A stretch of 64,000 nucleotides of DNA from Pseudomonadota bacterium (GTDB taxonomy: Bacteria > Pseudomonadota > Gammaproteobacteria > QQUJ01): assembly GCA_008501635.1 (NCBI GenBank), contig QQUJ01000019.1, forward strand, positions 62,001 to 126,000, in the 5' to 3' direction. Position numbers and translations under genes: made by a program. Of this stretch, positions 1 to 7,794 are shown piece by piece; within the stretch, counting starts at the first letter, position 1; each line of letters opens with the position of its first letter. Below the pieces are notes generated by a model. The model had not been told where the DNA came from. It saw nothing but the letters and a program-made list of their open reading frames with translations, and did no database searches.

Positions 1-104
1 GTAAGATGAGGCGTCCAACGCATTTCGCGAACCTTACCATAAACAGGTTAGAGTAAATGAGGGGCCGGTAAGCTGGTTTACTATGAATTATTGGCCTATA
101 AGAT

Positions 105-132
105 TTGCTGATTAGGGGTAACCGGCTATAAT
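105..132 (+). promoter_or_regulatory. Sigma-70 type promoter for icd
   Basis: A TTGCTG -35 box (105-110) and a perfect TATAAT -10 box (127-132) are separated by 16 bp. They lie 38 bp upstream of the icd start codon, which is preceded by a strong GGAGGGG ribosome binding site. Assignment is by consensus match only. Confidence 0.7.
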
Positions 133-169
133 CGCGCTCTTTTAAAGACTTGGTTGGAGGGGATTACCC

Positions 170-1426
170 ATGGCCTACGATAAGATTTCGGTGCCCACCG
201 ATGGCGAGCGAATTACCGTCAATGCGGACAATTCCCTCACTGTGCCGGAAAGACCGATCATCCCCTACATCGAGGGGGATGGGATCGGTGTGGATATCAC
301 GCCGGTGATGATCAAAGTTGTTGATTCAGCGGTGGAAAAGGCTTACGGCGGGACAAGGAAGATTGCCTGGATGGAGCTCTTCGCCGGTGAGAAAGCCACC
401 CGAGTTTACGATAAAGACACCTGGCTGCCCGATGAGACGTTGAATGCTGTAAAGGAATTCGTGGTCTCTATCAAGGGACCTCTAACCACCCCGGTTGGTG
501 GGGGCATCCGCTCGCTGAACGTGGCCTTGCGTCAGAACCTCGATCTTTACGTCTGCCTGCGCCCTGTCCGCTACTACAAAGGGACGCCGAGCCCGGTCCG
601 CGAGCCTGAAAAGACCGATATGGTGATTTTTCGCGAGAACTCCGAGGATATCTATGCGGGTATCGAGTGGGAAGCCAAGAGCGATGCCGCCAAGAAGGTC
701 ATCGACTTTCTCCAGCGGGAGATGGGTGTCAAGAAGATTCGTTTTCCGGAGTCCTCGGGCATCGGAATCAAACCGGTTTCACAGGAAGGAACGCATCGGC
801 TGGTTCGCAAGGCGATTCAATACGCTATCGACAATGACCGCCCCTCATTAACCCTGGTCCACAAGGGTAATATCATGAAGTTCACGGAGGGGGGATTCCG
901 CGACTGGGGCTACGAGTTGGCCAAACAGGAGTTCGGCGCCACAGAGATCAACGGGGGGCCATGGTGTGGCTTCAAAAACCCCAAGACGGGGCGGGAAATC
1001 GTGGTGAAAGATGTGATTGCCGATGCTTTTCTGCAACAAATCCTGCTGCGGCCGGCCGAGTACGATGTAATTGCCACATTGAACCTCAATGGCGACTATA
1101 TTTCGGATGCCCTGGCGGCTCAGGTGGGGGGTATAGGTATCGCCCCTGGAGCCAATATGTCTGACACCGTGGCCATGTTCGAGGCAACCCACGGTACGGC
1201 GCCCAAGTACGCGGGACAGGACAAGGTGAATCCGGGTTCGTTGATTCTGTCTGCCGAGATGATGCTCCGACATATGGGTTGGGTCGAAGCGGCCGATTTG
1301 ATCGTCAAAGGTATGGAAGGTGCCATCGATGCGAAAACGGTGACTTATGACTTCGAGCGGCTTATGGACGGGGCAAAGTTGCTCAGTTGCTCCGAATTCG
1401 GCGAAGCCGTGGGCTCCCATATGTAA
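170..1426 (+). CDS. icd: NADP-dependent isocitrate dehydrogenase
   Basis: TCA-cycle enzyme that oxidatively decarboxylates isocitrate to 2-oxoglutarate with reduction of NADP, in the cytoplasm. The 418 residues match the length of E. coli Icd. The segment GGIRSLN (Ser115) corresponds to the serine phosphorylated by AceK in E. coli. The motif [15 protein letters not shown] carries the Lys-Tyr pair typical of NADP rather than NAD specificity. The start is supported by GGAGGGG just upstream. The gene is monocistronic: it has its own promoter and a strong terminator follows at 1457-1492. Confidence 0.97.
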   Translation: MAYDKISVPTDGERITVNADNSLTVPERPIIPYIEGDGIGVDITPVMIKVVDSAVEKAYGGTRKIAWMELFAGEKATRVYDKDTWLPDETLNAVKEFVVSIKGPLTTPVGGGIRSLNVALRQNLDLYVCLRPVRYYKGTPSPVREPEKTDMVIFRENSEDIYAGIEWEAKSDAAKKVIDFLQREMGVKKIRFPESSGIGIKPVSQEGTHRLVRKAIQYAIDNDRPSLTLVHKGNIMKFTEGGFRDWGYELAKQEFGATEINGGPWCGFKNPKTGREIVVKDVIADAFLQQILLRPAEYDVIATLNLNGDYISDALAAQVGGIGIAPGANMSDTVAMFEATHGTAPKYAGQDKVNPGSLILSAEMMLRHMGWVEAADLIVKGMEGAIDAKTVTYDFERLMDGAKLLSCSEFGEAVGSHM

Positions 1427-1456
1427 AAAGTCGCGATCGAGCCTTGCTGTTGTGGT

Positions 1457-1492
1457 GGCCGCTCAGCTCCGCAGCTGACCGGCCTTTTTTTT
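1457..1492 (+). terminator. Intrinsic terminator after icd
   Basis: A 12-bp stem (GGCCGCTCAGCT with AGCTGACCGGCC, one mismatch) around a CCGC loop is followed by eight T residues. It is placed 30 bp after the icd stop. The rest of the 238-bp gap before clpS shows no supportable gene. Confidence 0.85.
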
Positions 1493-1624
1493 GGCCGCCA
1501 CACACTGAGCCGTACGATGGATGCCACTGCCAGACAGAAAAAAATCTAATCTTTGGCTACTTCCACAACTTTTTTAATGCGCTAAAGTCAAAGAGACAGG
1601 GTTCGTGGATTTTGCCGTGAAGGG

Positions 1625-1656
1625 TTGACGAAAGTCACAGGCTTTTCCGCTACAAT
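1625..1656 (+). promoter_or_regulatory. Possible clpS promoter close to the start codon
   Basis: TTGACG (1625-1630) and TACAAT (1651-1656) resemble sigma-70 boxes, but the spacing is 20 bp, longer than optimal. If the -10 box is real, transcription would begin about 1663, within two or three bases of the clpS ATG at 1665. The mRNA would then be essentially leaderless. No ribosome binding site is visible before that ATG, which fits. Confidence 0.4.
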
Positions 1657-1664
1657 CTGGTCCC

Positions 1665-1982
1665 ATGAGCGAGCGGAAATCGGATCATGAAGACGGATTA
1701 GCCGTACAGGAGGCCAAACCGAAACTTAAACGGCCTCCATTGTTTAAGGTATTGTTGTTGAATGACGATTTTACCCCTATGGAATTCGTGGTTCAGATAC
1801 TGGAGCAGTTTTTTTGTATGAGTCGCGAGAAGGCAACACAGATCATGCTGCACGTACACACCCGCGGGAGAGGTGTGTGCGGCGTCTATACCTATGAGAT
1901 CGCTGAAACAAAGGTCGCCCAAGTAAATGAATATTCCCGCCGTCATCAACATCCTTTGCTCTGTACGATGGAGGAGGCGTAG
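1665..1982 (+). CDS. clpS: ATP-dependent Clp protease adaptor ClpS
   Basis: Adaptor (N-recognin) that binds proteins with destabilising N-terminal residues and delivers them to ClpAP. The 105 residues include the conserved [11 protein letters not shown] segment and the HTRGRGVCG segment that form the substrate pocket and the ClpA-binding face. A flexible, charged N-terminal extension of about 25 residues is present, as in the family. The gene sits 23 bp upstream of clpA in a probable operon. There is no Shine-Dalgarno before the ATG; see the promoter entry about a possible leaderless transcript. Confidence 0.95.
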   Translation: MSERKSDHEDGLAVQEAKPKLKRPPLFKVLLLNDDFTPMEFVVQILEQFFCMSREKATQIMLHVHTRGRGVCGVYTYEIAETKVAQVNEYSRRHQHPLLCTMEEA

Positions 1983-2005
1983 GCGCTTGAGGGAGGTTCT
2001 GTCCG

Positions 2006-4273
2006 ATGCTTAGTAAAGAACTGGAACTAACCCTGAACAATGCCTTCAAGGAGGCTCGTGAAAAGAAGCACGAGTTTCTGACGGTAGAACATCTCCTGCT
2101 TGCCTTGCTGGATAACTCGACGGCCACCGAAGTGCTCCGGGCGTGCGGGGCGGATATTGAAGGGCTACGGCGTGATCTGGTCAGTTTCCTGGAGGAGACT
2201 TCACCGCTGATTCCGGTGAGTGATCAGCGTGAAACTCAGCCGACACTTGGTTTTCAGCGCGTACTGCAGCGGGCGGTGTTTCAGGCGCAATCCGCGGGAA
2301 AACGCGAGGTAACCGGCGCCAATGTTCTGGTTGCCATTTTTAACGAACAAAAGTCTCAGGCGGTTTACTTCCTGAACCGTCAGGATGTGGCGCGGCTTGA
2401 TGTGGTCAACTACATCTCTCACGGCATTTCCAAGGTTCACAACGACGATGAGAGCGACGGTATAGCGCCCACTGGTGCCGAGGAGGAGGGCGGATCAGAG
2501 TCATCGAGCCAGCCACTGGAGAACTTTGCCTCCAACCTCAATCAGCTGGCCCTTGCCGGCAAAATAGATCCGTTGATAGGGCGCCAGGACGAAGTCGAGC
2601 GCGTGGTGCAAATCCTTTGCCGGCGTCGTAAAAACAATCCGTTGCTGGTCGGCGAGGCGGGCGTGGGCAAGACGGCCATAGCCGAGGGTTTAGCGAAGAA
2701 GATCATTGAAGACGAGGTGCCTGAAGTCCTCAGAGGGTGCACCATTTATGCACTCGATCTCGGCTCGCTGGTCGCGGGGACCAAGTATCGGGGTGATTTT
2801 GAGAAGCGCTTGAAGGCCGTTCTCAAGCAATTGAAGAAAGAGCCCAAGGCGATCCTGTTCATCGATGAGATCCACACTGTGATCGGCGCCGGGGCCGCAT
2901 CAGGGGGCGTCATGGATGCCTCCAACCTCATCAAACCCATGTTGGCGTCGGGCGAGCTGAGATGCATTGGGTCGACCACCTACCAGGAGTTCCGCGGCAT
3001 TTTTGAAAAGGATCGTGCGCTAGCGAGACGGTTCCAGAAGATCGATGTATCCGAACCCTCGGTTGAAGATACCGTAAAGATTCTGGAAGGCCTGAAGACG
3101 CGTTTCGAGGAACACCATGGCATCAAATACTCGCGACCAGCGCTTCGTGCGGCAGCTGAACTTTCCCACAAATACATCAATGACCGCCACCTGCCGGATA
3201 AAGCCATCGATGTCATTGATGAAGCGGGCGCCAGCCAACACCTGCTGCCTCCCTCCAAGCGGAAAAAGACCATCGGCGTGACCGATATCGAGAATCTGGT
3301 TGCCAAGATAGCGAGGATTCCGCCGAAGAGCGTCAGTGCATCCGACAAGGAACAACTGCGACACCTGGAACGCGATTTGAAGATGGTGATCTTTGGTCAG
3401 GATCAAGCCATAGAAACACTCGCCACCGCGATCAAGATGTCACGCTCGGGACTGGGCCATGAAGAGCGCCCGGTAGGTGCGTTCCTCTTCGCCGGGCCCA
3501 CCGGTGTGGGCAAGACGGAGGTAACACGGCAGTTGGCGCGGGTGATGGGTGTGGAACTGATTCGCTTTGATATGTCGGAGTATATGGAGCGACACACTGT
3601 ATCGCGCCTGATTGGCGCACCGCCCGGCTATGTTGGATTTGACCAGGGAGGACTGCTTACCGAAGCGATCACCAAGAATCCTCACGCCGTGCTGCTGCTG
3701 GACGAGATCGAGAAAGCGCATCCCGACGTCTTCAATCTGCTCCTGCAGGTCATGGATCACGGCACGCTGACGGACAACAATGGCCGCGAGGCCGATTTCC
3801 GTAGCGTCGTATTGGTGATGACTACAAATGCCGGCGCCGAAATCATGAGCCGCCCCTCGATCGGCTTCGTCAGTCAGAACCATGCCTCTGATGGAATGGA
3901 GGCGATAAAGCGGATGTTTACGCCCGAGTTTCGCAATCGCGTGGACGCCATTATTCAATTCCAGTCACTGGATCGGGAGAACGTCAGCCGCGTCGTGGAC
4001 AAGTTCCTGATCGAGCTTGAAACTCAGCTGAATGAGAAGGGTGTCGCGCTAGAGGTCAGCGCGCCAGCAAGAGCCTGGTTGGCCGAGCATGGGTTCGACG
4101 AAAAGATGGGTGCCCGGCCGATGGCGCGTGTCATCCAGGAGCATATCAAACGGCCCTTGGCCGAAGAGTTGCTGTTTGGTTGCCTGGTCCAGGGAGGCAG
4201 CGTACTGGTGGATGCCGAAGATTCCAAACTCAAATTTGAAATCGAGGGCAAGAAACAACCGGTACACGAGTGA
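2006..4273 (+). CDS. clpA: ClpAP unfoldase subunit ClpA
   Basis: Hexameric AAA+ unfoldase that feeds substrates, including those brought by ClpS, into the ClpP peptidase. The 755-residue protein has the Clp N-terminal repeat domain (about 1-145), a first AAA module with Walker [10 protein letters not shown], and a second with GPTGVGKTE. An IGF tripeptide in SIGFVSQN matches the ClpP-docking IGF/IGL loop, so partnership with ClpP is expected. A GGGAGG ribosome binding site precedes the ATG. clpP itself is not in the window. Confidence 0.97.
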   Translation: MLSKELELTLNNAFKEAREKKHEFLTVEHLLLALLDNSTATEVLRACGADIEGLRRDLVSFLEETSPLIPVSDQRETQPTLGFQRVLQRAVFQAQSAGKREVTGANVLVAIFNEQKSQAVYFLNRQDVARLDVVNYISHGISKVHNDDESDGIAPTGAEEEGGSESSSQPLENFASNLNQLALAGKIDPLIGRQDEVERVVQILCRRRKNNPLLVGEAGVGKTAIAEGLAKKIIEDEVPEVLRGCTIYALDLGSLVAGTKYRGDFEKRLKAVLKQLKKEPKAILFIDEIHTVIGAGAASGGVMDASNLIKPMLASGELRCIGSTTYQEFRGIFEKDRALARRFQKIDVSEPSVEDTVKILEGLKTRFEEHHGIKYSRPALRAAAELSHKYINDRHLPDKAIDVIDEAGASQHLLPPSKRKKTIGVTDIENLVAKIARIPPKSVSASDKEQLRHLERDLKMVIFGQDQAIETLATAIKMSRSGLGHEERPVGAFLFAGPTGVGKTEVTRQLARVMGVELIRFDMSEYMERHTVSRLIGAPPGYVGFDQGGLLTEAITKNPHAVLLLDEIEKAHPDVFNLLLQVMDHGTLTDNNGREADFRSVVLVMTTNAGAEIMSRPSIGFVSQNHASDGMEAIKRMFTPEFRNRVDAIIQFQSLDRENVSRVVDKFLIELETQLNEKGVALEVSAPARAWLAEHGFDEKMGARPMARVIQEHIKRPLAEELLFGCLVQGGSVLVDAEDSKLKFEIEGKKQPVHE

Positions 4274-4290
4274 CGTGGGCCTAGGTTGTT

Positions 4291-4309
4291 GCTGCCTTTC
4301 CTCGGCAGC
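4291..4309. terminator. Possible terminator between convergent clpA and infA
   Basis: A perfect 6-bp inverted repeat (GCTGCC/GGCAGC) with a 7-base loop lies in the 96-bp gap between the two converging genes. There is no clear T run on either side, so termination is only suggested by position. Confidence 0.3.
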
Positions 4310-4369
4310 CACTGCTATTTAGCTGCTCGTTGCGTGGTAGTGCCGCACCGATGAGTACGGGCGGCGGGT

Positions 4370-4588
4370 TCAGCGGGCGCGGTAGGTGATGCGGCCCTTG
4401 GTGAGGTCGTAAGGGGTCAGCTGCACTGTCACTTTGTCACCCGTCAGTATCCGGATGTAGTGTTTGCGCATCTTCCCCGAGATATGCGCGGTCACGACGT
4501 GGCCATTCTCCAACTCGACTCGGAACATAGTGTTGGGCAGGGTCTCAACGACTGTGCCTTCCATCTCGATGTGATCTTCTTTAGCCAT
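4370..4588 (-). CDS. infA: Translation initiation factor IF-1
   Basis: Small OB-fold factor that occupies the ribosomal A site during initiation. The 72 residues have the expected start ([11 protein letters not shown]), the conserved centre [14 protein letters not shown] and the end RITYRAR. GGAG precedes the ATG. It is the last gene after aat and bpt, but a 115-bp gap to bpt leaves room for its own promoter. The position next to clpA and aat is the usual one in gammaproteobacteria. Confidence 0.97.
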   Translation of the reverse strand: MAKEDHIEMEGTVVETLPNTMFRVELENGHVVTAHISGKMRKHYIRILTGDKVTVQLTPYDLTKGRITYRAR

Positions 4589-4703
4589 CCAATCTCCAAA
4601 AATGGAAGCGCAGAACTCTTCGTGTGAAGGGGTATGTGTGCACTTCTCTTTGCCAGCGCGTAATTATGGGCATATTCACGGCATTGACAAGGGTTGAAGT
4701 CAT

Positions 4704-5432
4704 CTATATCGACGGAAAATCCCCCAGCAGAGCCCAATGCTGGTCCCGATAGCACTCCAGCGGTTGGAATCGGGCTTTGTAAAGCATCTTCGGTGACTCC
4801 TCGACCCAGTACCCCAGATAGAGCCATTGCAGCCCTCGCGACCGGGCTAGTGCGATTGCACTCAGGATGGCAAAAGTGCCCAGACCGCGATCAGCGAGAT
4901 CCGGATCGAAAAAGGTGTACACGGCGGAGAGGGCGTTGGGCACTTCGTCCAGTATGGAAACCGCGACCAGTTGATCGTTCAAATGCCATTCCAGCGTCAT
5001 CCGCTCCATCCACGCACAGTATAGAAACCCCTCAACTTCTAAGTTATTGGCGTAGTCCATATCGCCGCCTGGATGGCGCCGGCGTTGATATTTCCGGTAA
5101 AGCTCGAAGGCATTATCGCTGATCCCGAGATTGTGAAGAGACAAGCGAAGATCTTGGTTCTTTTTCAGGTTGCGCTTTGCCCAGCGCCGCGAGGTGAATA
5201 ACCCAACAGGTATCCGCACTGGTATGCAGGCCGTGCAATCGGGGCATGCCGGGCGATAGACAAAGCTTCCGCTCCGCCGAAAACCCTGTGCCAGCAACAG
5301 CGCATACAGGCTGGGAGTCAGTGGCAGCGCGGGATCGACGAACCAGCTGCATGCTGAGCGCCCGGGCAGGTAACCGCAGGCGTGCTTTGGACCGGCATAG
5401 AGTGTAATCGACCGAATCTGCTCAGGCCTCAC
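4704..5432 (-). CDS. bpt: Leucyl-tRNA--protein transferase Bpt (Ate-like)
   Basis: Aminoacyl-tRNA-protein transferase that, in characterised bacterial relatives, attaches leucine to N-terminal Asp or Glu and so creates a ClpS-recognised N-degron. The 242 residues contain CGYLPGRSA near the N terminus and the CPDCTACIPVR cysteine cluster of the family. The GTG at 5432 is chosen because GAGGAG lies 7 bases upstream and the protein then begins with the conserved region. It overlaps the end of aat by 11 bp, which implies translational coupling. An upstream ATG would add 28 unconserved residues. Confidence 0.9.
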   Translation of the reverse strand: MRPEQIRSITLYAGPKHACGYLPGRSACSWFVDPALPLTPSLYALLLAQGFRRSGSFVYRPACPDCTACIPVRIPVGLFTSRRWAKRNLKKNQDLRLSLHNLGISDNAFELYRKYQRRRHPGGDMDYANNLEVEGFLYCAWMERMTLEWHLNDQLVAVSILDEVPNALSAVYTFFDPDLADRGLGTFAILSAIALARSRGLQWLYLGYWVEESPKMLYKARFQPLECYRDQHWALLGDFPSI

Positions 5433-6138
5433 TACGGCTCTCCTCAAGGGCCCCGTCGAGAGGGTGCTCCGGCTGCTGCTCACACAGGGTTGCGAGCAAT
5501 TGGATAAAACGCTCACGCGGGATAGACACCGCGCCCAGGGATTCGAGGTGTGGCGAGTGCATCTGGCAGTCGAGCAGCCGGTAGCCGCGGCGGCATAATT
5601 CGTCTGCCAAACGCACCAAAGCTACCTTGGAGGCGTCGACCTCACGGCTAAACATGGACTCACCAAAGAACACGCGCCCGATGGCAACCCCATATATACC
5701 GCCTACCAGTCGATCCTCCAACCAGGTTTCTGCTGAATGAGCGTAGCCCAACCGTGCCAGCGCGCGATAAGCGTCGATCATTTCGGCCGTGATCCAGGTG
5801 CCTTCCTGATTTATCCGTATGGCAGCGCACGCGGCTATGACCGCATCAAACTCGTGATCCAAGGTTGTCACGTAGCCGCGTTTGCGGCACGAACGCCGCA
5901 AACTGCGCGACACATGCAGGTCGCTGGGATAGATCACCGCCCGGGGATCGGGGGACCACCACAGAACGGGCTGGTCCTCGCTGTACCACGGGAATATGCC
6001 GCGGCGATAAGCGGTTAGCAACAGTGCGGGTTGCAGGTCTCCGCCGACGGCCAGCAGACCGTTGGGATTGGAGAGTGCACGGCCCACATCCGGAAAGGGA
6101 TCGTGCGTCGCGCAAGGGTCGATCCAAGCCAGATTCAT
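5422..6138 (-). CDS. aat: Leucyl/phenylalanyl-tRNA--protein transferase
   Basis: Transfers Leu or Phe from aminoacyl-tRNA to proteins with N-terminal Lys or Arg, making ClpS/ClpAP substrates. The 238 residues show the family signatures YRRGIFPWY, WWSPDPRAV and GVAIGRVFFGESMFS. The ATG at 6138 is preferred over an in-frame TTG three codons upstream; neither has a strong ribosome binding site. It is the first gene of a leftward aat-bpt-(infA) run facing the clpSA operon, so all the N-degron genes sit within 4.5 kb. Confidence 0.95.
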   Translation of the reverse strand: MNLAWIDPCATHDPFPDVGRALSNPNGLLAVGGDLQPALLLTAYRRGIFPWYSEDQPVLWWSPDPRAVIYPSDLHVSRSLRRSCRKRGYVTTLDHEFDAVIAACAAIRINQEGTWITAEMIDAYRALARLGYAHSAETWLEDRLVGGIYGVAIGRVFFGESMFSREVDASKVALVRLADELCRRGYRLLDCQMHSPHLESLGAVSIPRERFIQLLATLCEQQPEHPLDGALEESRSEA

Positions 6139-6351
6139 GGAAATCAACTAACGCCTAGTATCCATTAGAACAAGTGTATCTCCAGCTCCCTTGCACGGCA
6201 TCCTCGGTAAAGCAGTCCGGAGCGGGCCCCGCTGTGCCAATGGCGAAAACAGGAAACTGACGATCGGCTCGGGGACACAGATGGCCGGTAAGGCATTTTT
6301 CGAAATCCTGCCTTATACTACCGAAAACCGTGATAGGTTAGGTGCAGTCGC

Positions 6352-7785
6352 ATGGATTTTGCCACAACGGTATCCAACGCCCTCAAGGAATCGGGGGTGA
6401 AGTACAAGGTAGTCAGGCATACCTGCGTACACTCCTTGGAGCAGGCTGCTCAATCTGCCGGGATTGCACCGGAACAGGTCGCCAGGGCCGTTCTACTGCA
6501 CGACGATCAAGGAATCCTGATGGCGGTTGTGCCGTTGACGGCCATGATCGATTTCAATGCCCTTCGTCAGGTGACACTTCGCAATCTCGCCCCGGTCACC
6601 CACCTGCCGCTCAATCGTCTTTTTACCGATTGCGATGAAGGCTCGGTACCGCCACTCGGGCCCCGCTACGATATTCACACAATGATCGACGAGAGCCTCA
6701 TGCAGGTACCGGAAGTCTTCTTTGAGCCGGGCCGCAAAGGGTGTCTGATAGGTGTTTCAAATCAGGATTTCCGTCACCTGATGCGCGGCGCGAAACTGCG
6801 ACCTTTCGCGCGCAACGAATCCAATGTGAAGCGGCTGCCGACGCATGATTTTCTGGTGCCTGAGGACCGTGAGGTGCGGGATACCTTGCGGGATCTCACC
6901 CCCGTCGGCGATGTCGATACCGTGATCAAGGGCGTCGACAAGCTGCCCGCCATGCCGGAAATGGCACACCGGCTTTTGCTCCTGCGCAATGATGCAACGG
7001 CAAACGCCCGCGACCTGGCCGCCATCGTTGAGCAGGATCCCAGCCTTGCAGCCCAGATAATCCGCTACGCGCGATCGCCTTTCTTCGGTTACCGCGGGCG
7101 CATCGATTCCCTGCACGAAGCGATCTCACGGGTGCTCGGTTTCGATACGGTGATGAACATGACGGTGGGGATCGCCGCCGGTAAAGGCTTTAAAATTCCT
7201 TATGACGGACCGCTCGGTCTTCACGAGTTCTGGCGTCATTCAGTCTACAGTGCTGCTCTGATGCAGCTTCTGGCTAGTGTTCTTCCTAAAAAAATTCGCC
7301 CAAAACCCGGTGTGGCCTATCTCGCGGGCCTGTTGCACAACTTTGGCCAGCTTCTGGTGGGACACCTCTTCCCGGCGCACTTTTTCGTACTTAACAAGCT
7401 GGCTGAGGCCAATCCCGATGTCCCGCTCGGTGTCATAGAAAGGCGCGTCCTGGGTAATGGAAACGGCAATGGGGGCGAGACCAGCCACAGCTATGTGGGC
7501 GGGGCCTTGTTGAGCGCCTGGAACCTGCCCGAGGAGATCGTCGCAGCCGCGCTTCATCACCATAATGAATCGTATCGTGCCGAAGATGGCGTGCTTGCCA
7601 ATCTGGCATTCGTTACCGACCAACTGTTGAAGCGGTATGGCATGGGGGACGCGCCGACGGGAGAACTCTCACGCGCAGTTTTGACAGCATTGGGACTGGC
7701 GGAAGATATGGCTGAATCGTTGCTGGAGCGAGTAATGAACGGCAATGATCAACTGGAGCAGATGTCGCGTGACCTGGCTGCCTAG
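6352..7785 (+). CDS. YbaK/aminoacyl-tRNA deacylase-like domain fused to an HDOD domain
   Basis: Two-domain protein of 477 residues. Residues 1-150 resemble YbaK/EbsC-type trans-editing deacylases, including the PLGPRYDIHTMID region. Residues about 193-395 form an HDOD domain (start LPAMPEMAHRLLLL, then DPSLAAQIIRYA and ISRVLGFDTVMNM), a degenerate HD module found in bacterial signalling proteins. Where YbaK has its catalytic Lys (in a V-F/A-K-T/A-L/V context) this protein has Arg45 (VARAVLL), so deacylase activity is doubtful. The next gene, on the other strand, is a c-di-GMP protein, so a signalling role is plausible but inferred. Confidence 0.8.
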   Translation: MDFATTVSNALKESGVKYKVVRHTCVHSLEQAAQSAGIAPEQVARAVLLHDDQGILMAVVPLTAMIDFNALRQVTLRNLAPVTHLPLNRLFTDCDEGSVPPLGPRYDIHTMIDESLMQVPEVFFEPGRKGCLIGVSNQDFRHLMRGAKLRPFARNESNVKRLPTHDFLVPEDREVRDTLRDLTPVGDVDTVIKGVDKLPAMPEMAHRLLLLRNDATANARDLAAIVEQDPSLAAQIIRYARSPFFGYRGRIDSLHEAISRVLGFDTVMNMTVGIAAGKGFKIPYDGPLGLHEFWRHSVYSAALMQLLASVLPKKIRPKPGVAYLAGLLHNFGQLLVGHLFPAHFFVLNKLAEANPDVPLGVIERRVLGNGNGNGGETSHSYVGGALLSAWNLPEEIVAAALHHHNESYRAEDGVLANLAFVTDQLLKRYGMGDAPTGELSRAVLTALGLAEDMAESLLERVMNGNDQLEQMSRDLAA

Positions 7786-7794
7786 GGATGCCCG

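Noticed and set aside
848-1420. 190-codon frame antisense to icd
   Set aside because: Shadow of icd; no recognisable domain.
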